64,000 nt of DNA. Source: JAYQKL01 sp038142705. GTDB lineage: Bacteria > Pseudomonadota > Alphaproteobacteria > RS24. Under the pieces are notes generated by a model that was given only the letters and a program-made list of their open reading frames with translations, searched no databases and was not told the origin of the DNA. How positions within the stretch are numbered: the first letter of the stretch is position 1; every line of letters starts with the position of its first letter. Positions 52,633 through 62,038 of the stretch are shown here, piece after piece. The translations under genes were made by a program, and so were the position numbers. Location of the stretch: positions 1,302,001 through 1,366,000 of the forward strand of contig OZ244224.1 of the NCBI GenBank assembly GCA_965217015.1. Direction: 5' to 3'.

Positions 52633-53472
52633 ATGTCAGAAGCACAACAAGCGGGCATTCCAACCGAAGAAGAATTGGAAATGATGCGCCAAAGCGTCAG
52701 GGATTTAGCAAATTTTTCAGGTGTAGAAAGCCTAAAAGGCAAAGTCAGTGACGCTGAATGGCAGGCACGAGTTGACTTAGCCGCGCTATATCGTCTTGTC
52801 GCTGACCATGGCTGGGACGATATGATTTACACTCATATTTCAATGCGCGTGCCAGATGAAGAGAATCACTTTCTCATCAATCCGTGGGGCATGCTATTTG
52901 ATGAAATCACCGCCTCAAGCCTTGTTAAAATTGATTTGGAAGGCAATCCGGTGCATGAGACACCTTATATTGTTAATCCTGCTGGCTTTACCATACATAG
53001 CGCCATACACGAGGCACGCGAAGATGCGCATTGCGTTATCCATTTGCACACAGATGATGGCATTGCCGTATCCGCGCAAGCAGACGGGCTTTTACCACTT
53101 TCCCAACATGCTATGATATGTCACGGGCGGGTTGGCTATCATGATTATGAAGGCGTGGCTTTGAACCATGATGAAAAAGAACGGATAATTGCTGATTTAG
53201 GGGATAAGCCTTTATTGATTTTGCGCAGTCATGGCACCTTAGCGGTGGGTATTGATTGTGCCACAGCCTATCAAGCGATTTTTTATCTTGAAAAAGCCTG
53301 CACCACACAAATTCGCGCTCAAAATAGTGACAATCTGATTTTGTGCGATGATGAAACCAGCGAGCTGACCGCCTTACAAAGTGAAGCTATTTTTAATGGT
53401 CTAGCTGGCTCACTGGCCTGGCCAGGTCTGTTACGAAAACTGGATAAAATGGATCCCTCATATAAGGAATAG
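52633..53472 (+). CDS. Class II aldolase/adducin family protein
   Basis: 279 residues from the ATG at 52633, preceded by AGGGGGG. It contains RVDLAALYRLVADHGWDDMIYTHISMRVPD, NPWGMLFDEITASSLVKID, the metal-binding histidines HSAIHEAREDAHCVIHLHT and the later RSHGTLAVG. This is the adducin-like branch of class II aldolases, many without a defined substrate. It is a probable monocistron ahead of pgi (60 bp). Confidence 0.88.
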   Translation: MSEAQQAGIPTEEELEMMRQSVRDLANFSGVESLKGKVSDAEWQARVDLAALYRLVADHGWDDMIYTHISMRVPDEENHFLINPWGMLFDEITASSLVKIDLEGNPVHETPYIVNPAGFTIHSAIHEAREDAHCVIHLHTDDGIAVSAQADGLLPLSQHAMICHGRVGYHDYEGVALNHDEKERIIADLGDKPLLILRSHGTLAVGIDCATAYQAIFYLEKACTTQIRAQNSDNLILCDDETSELTALQSEAIFNGLAGSLAWPGLLRKLDKMDPSYKE

Positions 53473-53532
53473 AACATATTCTGCACACAGACTTTTCTCA
53501 TTTTTATAAATTTTTAGATTTGCGGACGACAA

Positions 53533-54804
53533 ATGAATTGTGACAATCAACACGCTTTGCCCCAAGAAAGTGAAACAGTTAATCTGAATTATCTTTCAAC
53601 ATTGAAGACTTATTGTCAGGAGCTTAGCCAAAACCCCTTACCCTTATTTGCGTCAACAAAACCAGATGCAGCTGATTTGGACGGCATTGAAAAAGCCGCC
53701 CAAAAGCTCGAGGCGTTTTCACATATTCTCATTTTAGGCACGGGTGGCTCAAGTCTTGGCGCGCAGGTGCTCGCGCAATTAAATGGCTGGGGCACGCAAG
53801 CGGGGGCAGATAATGGCCCCAAACTTTATTTTTTAGATAATTTATCAACACGCAGCCTGCAAAAAATCATGGCAAGATATCCAGTTGCCGAAACGGCATA
53901 TTTGGTTGTTTCTAAATCTGGCGAAACGCCTGAAACCCTGCTGCAATTATCTTGTGTGTTGTCATTCCTTGCCGAGCAAAATACGGCGCCTGACAAACAT
54001 ATTGTGACGCTTACCGAAGATAAACCAAGCAGCCTGACGCGCATCAGCCAGAAATTAGGGCTGATGACGTTGCCGCATGATAAAAATATTGGCGGGCGGT
54101 TTAGCGTGCTGACCAATGTTGGCCTTTTGCCGGCGCGTTTGGCAGGCGTTGATATTGCGCGTGTACGACAAGGCGCAGCGCAAGCGCTTGATGATTTTTT
54201 GAACCATGATGATGCCGCCCAAAATATGCCGCTCAGCGGCGCGGCATTGCAAATTGCCCATGCGCAAGCAGGACGCAATATTTCAGTGCTGATGCCCTAT
54301 GATGAGCGGCTTGATAAGCTTGGGCTTTGGTTTCGGCAATTATGGGCTGAAAGTCTTGGCAAAAAGGGGCGCGGCACCACCCCTGTCAATGCGTTAGGGC
54401 CAGTGGACCAGCACAGCCAGTTACAGCTTTATCTTGATGGGCCAGATGATAAATTCTACACCCTTATCGAGACCCATTCAGGGCCAGACGATGCGGCACT
54501 TATTGCCGATCAGGGTTTGGAAAATATTGCCGAATTATCATGGCTGCATAATCGCTCCATTGATGAATTGGTACTGGCTGAATGTCAGGCCAGCTATCAG
54601 GCATTGGTTAATCAAAAAAGGCCTGTGCGTTTCCTCACGCTCGAAAAATTAGATGAAGAGGCAATTGGCGGACTATTGATGAATTTGATGCTTGAAACCA
54701 TTTGCGCCGCGATTTTATTAGGGGTTGATGCGTTTGACCAGCCAGCCGTAGAGCAGGGTAAAATTATCGCCCGTCAGCTCATGGAAGAAACAAGTAAATC
54801 GTGA
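53533..54804 (+). CDS. pgi: Glucose-6-phosphate isomerase, short form
   Basis: 423 residues against about 550 for the E. coli enzyme. SIS-type segments are ILILGTGGSSLGAQVL, YLVVSKSGETPETLLQL and HDKNIGGRFSVLTNVGLLPA; the catalytic region has FRQLWAESLGKKGRGTTPVNALGPVDQHSQLQL, with the conserved Glu, Gly-x-Gly and His. It interconverts glucose-6-P and fructose-6-P. The shorter form is known in several alphaproteobacteria and gram-positives. The sterol-desaturase-like gene follows after 28 bp. Confidence 0.93.
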   Translation: MNCDNQHALPQESETVNLNYLSTLKTYCQELSQNPLPLFASTKPDAADLDGIEKAAQKLEAFSHILILGTGGSSLGAQVLAQLNGWGTQAGADNGPKLYFLDNLSTRSLQKIMARYPVAETAYLVVSKSGETPETLLQLSCVLSFLAEQNTAPDKHIVTLTEDKPSSLTRISQKLGLMTLPHDKNIGGRFSVLTNVGLLPARLAGVDIARVRQGAAQALDDFLNHDDAAQNMPLSGAALQIAHAQAGRNISVLMPYDERLDKLGLWFRQLWAESLGKKGRGTTPVNALGPVDQHSQLQLYLDGPDDKFYTLIETHSGPDDAALIADQGLENIAELSWLHNRSIDELVLAECQASYQALVNQKRPVRFLTLEKLDEEAIGGLLMNLMLETICAAILLGVDAFDQPAVEQGKIIARQLMEETSKS

Positions 54805-54832
54805 TAGTTTATCATTTGTTTTTTGGGGAAAA

Positions 54833-55642
54833 ATGATGCGCAGCGAAACACTCATCTTATTAGCAATTTATATTGGCTTTTGTGTCGTTGAATTTTGGCG
54901 ATGTGGTTTTTTCAACAAACCTTTGGCCAAAAAAGATGATGGTTGGGTTGAGTTTTTTTCTATGTTCAATCTATTGATTGTCACCCAGCCCATTATTTTG
55001 CTGGGTGTGACTCTCATTGGCCCACAAATCGCCCCAAGCTATCAAGATGCGCTGATTGGTATTCCTTTGCTCGCCCAGTTCGCCCTATTGCTTATTTTTG
55101 ACGACATGACCCAATATTGGTGGCATCGCGCATCGCATAGTTTTTCATGGCTATATAATCTCCATCGCCCGCATCACAATGCTGAATATATGTCTGTGCG
55201 TCTGGTTTATCGCAATAATGTTTTTTATTATATGATGATGCCTGGCATCTGGTTTTCGGGCATTTTGATTTATCTCGGGCTTGGCTATGCCTATGCTTTT
55301 TACATTATTGTGAAGCTCACAGTGATAACCGGCGCGCATTGTGATTGGCAATGGGACGCCCCGCTTTATAAAATCAAAGCCCTAAGCCCCGTCATGTGGG
55401 TTGTGGAGCGGCTTATCTCGACCCCATCAACGCATTCTATGCATCATGGTAAATATGCCAGCGATGAAGCTACAAATTACAAAGGCAATTATGGCAATTT
55501 GCTGTTTTTCTGGGATGTGTTGTTTGGCACGGCTCAAATCACCCGCCAGCGTCCGGCTGATTATGGCGTAGAAAATTTACCTGACACTAGTTTTGGTGAG
55601 CAGCTTTTTTGGCCAATAATTCGCCGCAAAAGCGAAGCTTAA
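54833..55642 (+). CDS. Sterol desaturase/fatty-acid hydroxylase family membrane protein
   Basis: 269 residues with about five membrane helices. The three diiron histidine boxes are present: HRASH, HRPHHN and HSMHH. Such enzymes hydroxylate or desaturate lipids, sterols or carotenoids with O2. The substrate is unknown. A GGGG ribosome-binding site lies just upstream, and mnmC ends 8 bp away on the other strand. Confidence 0.88.
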   Translation: MMRSETLILLAIYIGFCVVEFWRCGFFNKPLAKKDDGWVEFFSMFNLLIVTQPIILLGVTLIGPQIAPSYQDALIGIPLLAQFALLLIFDDMTQYWWHRASHSFSWLYNLHRPHHNAEYMSVRLVYRNNVFYYMMMPGIWFSGILIYLGLGYAYAFYIIVKLTVITGAHCDWQWDAPLYKIKALSPVMWVVERLISTPSTHSMHHGKYASDEATNYKGNYGNLLFFWDVLFGTAQITRQRPADYGVENLPDTSFGEQLFWPIIRRKSEA

Positions 55643-55650
55643 GATAAAGC

Positions 55651-57495
55651 CTAATGCTGATATAAAGCAGGCGGCATCATGAGCATGGCTGTTAAACTGC
55701 CGCGGGCGCCATGCGCTAAATTGACATAAAGCCCGTCTGGCTGGTTTGGCACAGCCCCAATCAGGGGCATACGCGTTGGGTGAGTGCATCGCAGCCCTGC
55801 CCAAACCTTAATCTGTGCCGCCTGCGTGACACCAGCGCGCTCTGCCTCTGGCAGAAAGTCAAAACAGTCATGAAAAGCCGCCAAAAGGCGCTCAGTTTCT
55901 TCTGGTAGGATTTCAGCTTGAGATATTTTATGACGAAAACTCGCGCCCCAATGCAACTGCTCCTGCGCATCTGGCACAAGTGTAAATCCACAATTAAGCG
56001 GTAGCGATAGGTTTTTTAATCCGGCGGGCTTGGGAAATTGCACGATTTGCCCATGCACTTTTGTTAAGGGCAGCTCAGGGATAAGAGCGGCGGCATCATG
56101 CGCCTGACACAACACCACACGCGCAGCGGGCATGATGGTTTCTTGCCCATTAGACAAAGACTTTAGCACCAGCTGCCACTGCCCTTGCTCATGCCGCAAC
56201 GCTGTCACTTCAGTGGAAAAATAATGGTCTATTTTTTCCCCCGCATCAGCCAGCATGGCCTGCGCAAGCTGAGATAAATGCAACCAGCCAGCCTGCGGAT
56301 AAAGCCACCCACCATATGGCACATCAACACCTGTGAGAGCTTGCACGGCCTCGACTGATAAAGTCTGGCGATAAGGGTCTGGCACATCAAGACTATGTTG
56401 CCACTCTGCAAAACGCTGGCATCGTTTATTTTTCTCCGCCATGTCCAGCATCACCATGCCCTTTTGTTGCGCGTCAAAAACATGCCCATTAGCACGCAAG
56501 TCTGCCAGCATATGTTCCGCGGTCAAAAACCCAGCCATGAGCATTCGCGCACGCGGCGTCCATTGCGGTTGAAAAAAAGGCGAAAAGGCGCTGGCAGGGC
56601 TAGAGCTGGCGGCTTGGCAGGCTTCAGTGCCGCGCTCAATAAGGCAAACATTTTGGCCCTTTGGAGCCAATTGTCGCGCCAATTGCCAGGCTGTTGCCAC
56701 GCCCGCAATACCAGCGCCTACCACCACAATCGGTGCCGTCTGTTGATGGATGTTGGGCAATGGAGGAGTGGGACGCGCGGTTTCATCTGCTTCAAAAACC
56801 GCCGTCAACATTTCGCGTTTGCGGCCAAACCCAGCCTGCTTACTGACTTTGAAACCTGCGTCAGCCAAACCGCGCCGCACATCGCCCGCGACAGTAAAAC
56901 TGGAAAGTGTTGTGCCTGCGTGGCTTAAAGCCGCCAGCGCCTGAAATAATTTCGGCGTCCACATATCCGGATTCAAAGCTGGCGAAAACCCGTCCAAAAA
57001 CCAACAATCAACTGGCGCTGCATCAATCGGGTGATAGGCGTTTAATTTATCGGCAGCATCGCCCCATAAAAAATCAACGCATATCTCGCCATCAAATAAA
57101 TAACGCCGATGCGCCCCCGCAATGGCAGGGGGATAAACTGCGCGCAGCATGGCAGACAAATCCGCCAATTCTGGCCAAGCCTGATGCGCCTGCGCCATAT
57201 CGGCAGGGCTGAGCGGATATAATTCAGTGGTGATAAAATGCAGCTTTGGGCGCGGCGCGGGTTGGGATTGCCAAAGTGCGAGCAAGCACAGCAGGTTCAG
57301 GCCCGTACCAAAACCTGTTTCCCCAATGGTGAGTTGAGTTGGGCAAGCCGCCAGCCGCGCGCCAATCTGGTTGGCAGCCAAAAAAATAGCTTGGGTTTCA
57401 GCTGGCCCGCCTTCATTAGAAAAATACACATCGCCAAAAGTCTCGGACTCAGGGCTGCCATTTTCCCATTTCAATTTTGCTGATGATAGCTCCAT
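55651..57495 (-). CDS. mnmC: Bifunctional tRNA mnm5s2U34 biosynthesis enzyme MnmC
   Basis: 614 residues. The N-terminal methyltransferase (residues about 1-240; GETGFGTGLNLLCLLALW, WFLDGFSPALNPDMWTP) transfers the last methyl group. The C-terminal FAD domain (IVVVGAGIAGVATAWQLARQL near residue 255, then FTLVPDAQEQLHWGASFRH) removes the carboxymethyl moiety. Together they complete 5-methylaminomethyl-2-thiouridine at the wobble base of tRNA. Both domains are complete. It overlaps no neighbour. Confidence 0.95.
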   Translation of the reverse strand: MELSSAKLKWENGSPESETFGDVYFSNEGGPAETQAIFLAANQIGARLAACPTQLTIGETGFGTGLNLLCLLALWQSQPAPRPKLHFITTELYPLSPADMAQAHQAWPELADLSAMLRAVYPPAIAGAHRRYLFDGEICVDFLWGDAADKLNAYHPIDAAPVDCWFLDGFSPALNPDMWTPKLFQALAALSHAGTTLSSFTVAGDVRRGLADAGFKVSKQAGFGRKREMLTAVFEADETARPTPPLPNIHQQTAPIVVVGAGIAGVATAWQLARQLAPKGQNVCLIERGTEACQAASSSPASAFSPFFQPQWTPRARMLMAGFLTAEHMLADLRANGHVFDAQQKGMVMLDMAEKNKRCQRFAEWQHSLDVPDPYRQTLSVEAVQALTGVDVPYGGWLYPQAGWLHLSQLAQAMLADAGEKIDHYFSTEVTALRHEQGQWQLVLKSLSNGQETIMPAARVVLCQAHDAAALIPELPLTKVHGQIVQFPKPAGLKNLSLPLNCGFTLVPDAQEQLHWGASFRHKISQAEILPEETERLLAAFHDCFDFLPEAERAGVTQAAQIKVWAGLRCTHPTRMPLIGAVPNQPDGLYVNLAHGARGSLTAMLMMPPALYQH

Positions 57496-57557
57496 AGGCC
57501 TATCTAACGCGGAATAAGCTTATTGTTAAGCCCCGCTGAAAAGAAAAACCACCAGAT

Positions 57558-57923
57558 TTATTCAATATCTTCTTGTGAGCTTGGGCGATAGCGAATAACC
57601 AGACAAGCAAGTGAAATCAACAAAATGGCACCAGCTTCATAAAGCAGGTTAATGGTATCCACACCCTTACCTTGCAGAATAATCATCCGGCTTAACGCCG
57701 TCATCGCAATAAAAAGCGGCAAGGTGATAGGGATTTTGCTGCTGCGATAAAACGCAGCAATCATGCCCAGAACCTCTGTATAAATAAACAAAAGCAGCAA
57801 ATCAGCTAATTCAACATGTTTATTTTTGAACAAAAATAAGGCTTCTTCTAAAGCCGCATATAGAGTGGCAAAGGCGATAAAAATCAACAGGCCTTTTTCC
57901 ACGCGTACAATTACTTTATCCAT
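57558..57923 (-). CDS. PsiE-like phosphate-starvation-inducible membrane protein
   Basis: 121 residues with four membrane helices. It has the PsiE pattern LLLLFIYTEVLGMIAAFYRSSKIPI and LSRMIIL. Function is unknown in the family. A 6-bp inverted repeat, CCTATC-TTAATC-GATAGG (57933-57950), overlaps the AGGAG ribosome-binding site, so access by ribosomes could depend on RNA folding. No Pho box is seen. It lies 53 bp after the DUF4260 gene. Confidence 0.8.
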   Translation of the reverse strand: MDKVIVRVEKGLLIFIAFATLYAALEEALFLFKNKHVELADLLLLFIYTEVLGMIAAFYRSSKIPITLPLFIAMTALSRMIILQGKGVDTINLLYEAGAILLISLACLVIRYRPSSQEDIE

Positions 57924-57976
57924 GACGCATCTCCTATCGATTAAGATAGGCCAAACGCCAATTTTGACCAGCCTGA

Positions 57977-58360
57977 TTAGGGTTTAAGGAAACCCGCGCG
58001 CGGGCTGACCTTTTTATCGCCCATATCCGTATGATAAAAACTTGTGGTTTTCAGCCCCCAGCCCAGCATGCGGTCAAAGGCGATATGGGTACCCCAAATC
58101 AACGCATAGGGCAATAATGCCATTTGTTGATAAAAAAGCGCCACCACCAATAAGCTCAGCGGTAGGGCGAAAAAATGCGTTGTGTTATACAAACGATTGC
58201 CAAAATTTTTGCCAAGCGCATATCCAAATAAAGCCAAATCTGGCACAAAGAAGAGCGCGGCAAACAGCCCCCAACCAAAACCCATTTGCTGATATGTGAT
58301 TAAGCCTGCCACAAAAATGGCCGTGGCTTCCAAGCGACGAATTGTAATCGGATTATGCAT
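57977..58360 (-). CDS. DUF4260 small membrane protein
   Basis: 127 residues from the ATG at 58360, preceded by AAAGGAAC; a longer frame begins at 58387 inside the upstream gene. About four helices, with GLFAALFFVPDLALFGYALG, YNTTHFFALPL and the ending FDRMLGWGLKTTSFYHTDMG that marks DUF4260. Unknown function. Its ATG overlaps the stop of the oxidoreductase gene by 8 bp, giving translational coupling. Confidence 0.85.
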   Translation of the reverse strand: MHNPITIRRLEATAIFVAGLITYQQMGFGWGLFAALFFVPDLALFGYALGKNFGNRLYNTTHFFALPLSLLVVALFYQQMALLPYALIWGTHIAFDRMLGWGLKTTSFYHTDMGDKKVSPRAGFLKP

Positions 58361-59558
58361 GCGCGTGTTCCTTTGCTGGTTTGTCATTTAACACACACCG
58401 AATACCATCAGGGTGGTCAATCAATGGCACACAGCGATTGCAATGAATACAGCCGCTGACATAATTATCTTTAGCTTGCGCATTATTGACAAAATCCGGA
58501 TCTTTTATCAAAGCGCGGCCAAGCTGCACAAATTCAAACCCTTCATTCATTATGGCATCGAGGCTTTCGCGCGTTGAGCAACCGCCAATATAAATCACCG
58601 GACATTCAACGGCTTGATTGATGCGTTGTGCCTCTTCGCGTAGATAAAGTTCATGATAGGGGTAGGATTTATGCAGAAATGGCCCGACCATTTTCAAACC
58701 AAATTTCACAATCGGATTGGTCTCCATTTCCACCATGCCATCATTAATGCTGTCGCCGCGAAACATAATCATCGGGTTATAGCTGCTGGTGCCCGCGCTG
58801 GTGATGAGGCCATCAATACCCGCTTTGTCAAAAATCCGCGCGGTTTCAAAACCCTCGTCCCAATCAATGCCGCCCTTCACCCCATCGGTCATGCTGATTT
58901 TACCGATAACAGGCAAATCACCTGCTTCGTCTTTCACCGCATCAAGCACCCGCAATGGCAGGCGCATACGATTCATCAGCGAGCCGCCATATTCATCTGT
59001 GCGTTTATTGGTTTTGGGACTCATAAATTGCGATAATCCATAGCCATGTCCAAAATGAATCTCGATAGCATCAAAACCCGTCTCACGCATATAACGCGCC
59101 GCATCGCGATATGTCTGCACCATATAATCAATATCGGCATGGTCCATTTCCCCTGCAAAGGGGCGGCCCGCAATCATGCCAAGCGGATTAAACTGGCGCG
59201 AGGGGCCTTTGGGATTGCTCAGGCGTTGTAATTTTTTATTTTTTGAAAAATGCCCGCAATGCGTCATTTGCCCTGAAACTTTAGCCCCCGCCTGATGCAC
59301 GCGTGAGATAAGCTCTTTCAGCTTATCGCGCACGCCCTCATGCAGATACAACATGCTTTCCATAATCCGGCCATCGGCTTCGGTTGTGCAATAACCCAGC
59401 GTGGTCATCGCCAACCCCCCTTGCGCCAATCTTTCATGAAAATTCAAAAGCCGGTCACCCGGCACACCATCTGGGGTCATGCCCTCAAATGTAGCGGCTT
59501 TCAAAACGCGGTTTTTAAGTTCGAGCTTGCCTAATTTGGCTGGTGTAAAGGCTTTCAT
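58353..59558 (-). CDS. NADH:flavin oxidoreductase, Old Yellow Enzyme type
   Basis: 401 residues, an FMN barrel. It has KNRVLKAATFEGMTPDG, GKVSGQMTHCGHF-type substrate region (HQAGAKVSGQMTHCGHF), DAIEIHFGHGYGLSQFMSPKTN and the C-terminal phosphate-binding GGCSTRESLDAIM. The final part has GCIHCNRCV, a cysteine cluster as in multidomain OYE homologues, although the C-terminal domain of those is missing. It reduces activated C=C bonds. It is coupled with DUF4260 downstream. Confidence 0.9.
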   Translation of the reverse strand: MKAFTPAKLGKLELKNRVLKAATFEGMTPDGVPGDRLLNFHERLAQGGLAMTTLGYCTTEADGRIMESMLYLHEGVRDKLKELISRVHQAGAKVSGQMTHCGHFSKNKKLQRLSNPKGPSRQFNPLGMIAGRPFAGEMDHADIDYMVQTYRDAARYMRETGFDAIEIHFGHGYGLSQFMSPKTNKRTDEYGGSLMNRMRLPLRVLDAVKDEAGDLPVIGKISMTDGVKGGIDWDEGFETARIFDKAGIDGLITSAGTSSYNPMIMFRGDSINDGMVEMETNPIVKFGLKMVGPFLHKSYPYHELYLREEAQRINQAVECPVIYIGGCSTRESLDAIMNEGFEFVQLGRALIKDPDFVNNAQAKDNYVSGCIHCNRCVPLIDHPDGIRCVLNDKPAKEHAHA

Positions 59559-59677
59559 GATGCCCCCTTTCCCCTGAATTTATATGAAGATTAAAAACCA
59601 TAAATTTGGGAAAAGCAAAACTTATGTCTTACCAAGTTTTCTGTTTTCGATTACGCTTATCCGAAAGGGAGATTGTT

Positions 59678-60427
59678 ATGGCAGTTAAATTTGATTATAG
59701 CGACGCGCATATATTGGTTACTGGCGGCACAAGCGGAATTGGCCTTGCCATTGCGAGGCAATATCATGCCGCTGGCGCGCAAGTAACCATCACCGGTACG
59801 CGCCCAGAAGCAACAGCTTATAATGAAGACCTCAGCGCGTTTGGGTATCACCAACTTGATATTGAAAATAATGAGTCAATTGATGCGCTGATACAGGCTG
59901 TCGATAAGCTTGATATTTTGGTCAATAATGCGGGCATTGCTTTTGCGGCACAGGGCCTTGACGAGCATGATCCGGATATTTTTGCCCGCGCCGTGCAAAT
60001 GCATTTAATTGGTGGCTATCGCCTAGCGCATGGGGTGGTTGATAAAATCGCGCAAAGCACAATCAAAGGCGGCGGGTCGATATTATCGATTGCGTCTGTC
60101 ACTTCTTTTATGGGGGTCGATGTCACGCTTGGCTATGGCGCGGCAAAAACGGGGCTGCTTGGGCTGGTGCGCAGCATGGCCGTTGATTTGGGCAAGCGTA
60201 ATATTCGCGTCAATGCGGTAGCGGCTGGCCTCACCAAAACAGGCATGACATCGCCCATGTTTGAACAAGGGGAATGGACAGAACCCACCCTAGCGCGCAC
60301 ACCAATTGGCCGTTTGGGGGAACCCGATGATATTGCCAGCGCGGTTTTATTTATGACAGACAGCGCCGCGTCATGGATTACCGGACAGGTGCTGGTTGTT
60401 GATGGCGGCTATATCATCAGCGGCTAA
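59678..60427 (+). CDS. Short-chain dehydrogenase/reductase
   Basis: 249 residues from the ATG at 59678 (AAGGGAGA ahead); the longer frame from 59606 lacks support. It has LVTGGTSGIGLAIARQY, NNAG near residue 88, catalytic serine in ILSIASVTSF and YGAAKTGLLGLVRSMAVDL, the classical SDR. It oxidises or reduces a hydroxyl or ketone substrate. A SnoaL-like gene follows after 43 bp, a pairing seen in isoprenoid and steroid metabolism, but the substrate is unproven. Confidence 0.92.
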   Translation: MAVKFDYSDAHILVTGGTSGIGLAIARQYHAAGAQVTITGTRPEATAYNEDLSAFGYHQLDIENNESIDALIQAVDKLDILVNNAGIAFAAQGLDEHDPDIFARAVQMHLIGGYRLAHGVVDKIAQSTIKGGGSILSIASVTSFMGVDVTLGYGAAKTGLLGLVRSMAVDLGKRNIRVNAVAAGLTKTGMTSPMFEQGEWTEPTLARTPIGRLGEPDDIASAVLFMTDSAASWITGQVLVVDGGYIISG

Positions 60428-60470
60428 GGAAAATATAAAAACATTCACGACAGGGATAGAGGAGAAAAAG

Positions 60471-60899
60471 ATGACACCAGAAATTCCATTTGGACACAAA
60501 ATAGAAGGCACCCCGCCATCAGCTGAACATGTTAATAAAGTGCTGCATGATTATTGTGCGGCTTTAAGCGCGGGCGATTTGGACGGCATCATCAATTTAT
60601 TTGATGAAAACGCCCAGTTTTTTGATCCGGTAGGTGAAGAGGCGCGCCACGGCCATGCCGAAATCCGCGAATTTTTTGCGGCCAGTGCGGGCATGCTAGA
60701 ATTGCGGGTTGAAGGCGCGGTCCGCGTGGCAGGTTTTTATGCAGCAGCGGCCATGCGCGCGCGGGTGCATGGGTTTGGGCCAGATATTTTTTATGTCGAC
60801 ACGCTTGATGCGCTGGCCTTTAACGAAGCAGGAAAAATCACGCAATTTTACGCCTTTTGGGGGCCAACCAATAACCCATCGCCTGATACAAGCTGGTAA
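60471..60899 (+). CDS. SnoaL-like/ketosteroid-isomerase-like protein
   Basis: 142 residues from the ATG at 60471, with GAGGAG upstream. The NTF2-like cone fold is indicated by VLHDYCAALSAGDLDGIINLFDENAQFFDPVG, GHAEIREFFAASAG and YVDTLDALAFNEAGKITQFYAFWGP. The Tyr and Asp positions near the start of the fold resemble the 3-ketosteroid isomerase branch. It follows an SDR in the same direction. The stop lies directly against the stop of the convergent gene. Confidence 0.82.
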   Translation: MTPEIPFGHKIEGTPPSAEHVNKVLHDYCAALSAGDLDGIINLFDENAQFFDPVGEEARHGHAEIREFFAASAGMLELRVEGAVRVAGFYAAAAMRARVHGFGPDIFYVDTLDALAFNEAGKITQFYAFWGPTNNPSPDTSW

Positions 60900-62030
60900 T
60901 CAGTGTCGCTTTACTTTACTGACACCCCGATAGATTAAGCGCCAGACAAAAATCGGGAAGAGCAGGCGCAGCGTCCACCATTGGCTTAAATGGAAGCGCT
61001 TGCCCTGCGGCGAATAAATGCTCATGCCGGTTTTTTGCACCCCCAAAACGGAACCCCAGCGATGGCGCGGCGCGGTGAATTTTTTCATCTTATGCGGCTT
61101 GTTGGCCAAATAGGCCTGAATGTTTTTGGCCAGTATCAAAAACCCTGCATTGCGCGCAGAGCTGCGGTTCGGGTCGGTATCGGCAATATCCCCAATCACG
61201 AAAACACCTGTTGTATCAGGCACTTGCAAATGAGCATCTGTGCGCACAAAACCATCAGGGGTGAGCAAGGCAGGCGGCACAAACTGGCTGTTGGGCTTGC
61301 GCGCCCCAATCGTCCATAAAACCAAATCGGCCTGAATTTTTGCCTGCCCGGTTTCAAAATCCACCTGCCCCTGCGTCAGAGCCAAATGATTCATGCGCGC
61401 GGGTCGCTTGGCGCGGTGATGCGCGTGCAGCCCCACATCAAGCGCGGCCAGTTCGGCCATAATCTGCGCCCGCGTGTTTGGGTGATAATCGGGCAATACC
61501 TCGCTTTGAGAAAAATATAAATCAATTTTTTTATCCGCATAGGCTTGTTTCAAATTAGCAGCGACACTCACCCCGCTCGGCCCGCCGCCAATAATGGCAA
61601 CACTGTCTGCCGTGCGGCACAGCTTGGCCTGATGGGCAATGGCTTTTTCAATCTGCTCACGGGTTTCAATATGCGGGGTGCGCCAAAACCCATTTTGTGT
61701 GCCAGTGGCAATCACCAGCGCATCGTAAGGGTCCTCGCGCATTGTGCCATCAGACAATTCGCTGATGACAAGCTGGTCAGCCAGATTAAGCGATAGTGCT
61801 TTGCCATGCACAATCTCCACGCCCTGCAAAGCCTTATAGCGGTCAAAACCGAGCATATATAAATCTTGCCAAAATTGCGGGCGCGCCAAACGCGTGCCGA
61901 GTTCCTGCCCGCTCACCATTAAAGGCTTTGGCGATATGGCAATAATCTCATAACGCTTTTTCAAATGCGCCGCGACAAGCAGACCTGTATCTCCAAAGCC
62001 AATAATGACAATGCGTTGTCGCGCTGACAT
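60900..62030 (-). CDS. NDH-2/AIF-like NAD(P)H:FAD oxidoreductase
   Basis: 376 residues. The FAD motif RIVIIGFGDTGLLVAAHL, NAD motif SVAIIGGGPSGVSVAANL and VFVIGDIAD (FAD ribityl contact) are in the order of type II NADH dehydrogenases. The C-terminus (WWTLRLLFPIFVWRLIYRGVS) is an amphipathic, membrane-associating helix. Quinone reduction is likely but not certain. DUF1295 ends 8 bp upstream, suggesting an operon. Confidence 0.82.
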   Translation of the reverse strand: MSARQRIVIIGFGDTGLLVAAHLKKRYEIIAISPKPLMVSGQELGTRLARPQFWQDLYMLGFDRYKALQGVEIVHGKALSLNLADQLVISELSDGTMREDPYDALVIATGTQNGFWRTPHIETREQIEKAIAHQAKLCRTADSVAIIGGGPSGVSVAANLKQAYADKKIDLYFSQSEVLPDYHPNTRAQIMAELAALDVGLHAHHRAKRPARMNHLALTQGQVDFETGQAKIQADLVLWTIGARKPNSQFVPPALLTPDGFVRTDAHLQVPDTTGVFVIGDIADTDPNRSSARNAGFLILAKNIQAYLANKPHKMKKFTAPRHRWGSVLGVQKTGMSIYSPQGKRFHLSQWWTLRLLFPIFVWRLIYRGVSKVKRH

Positions 62031-62038
62031 ATCGTCGC

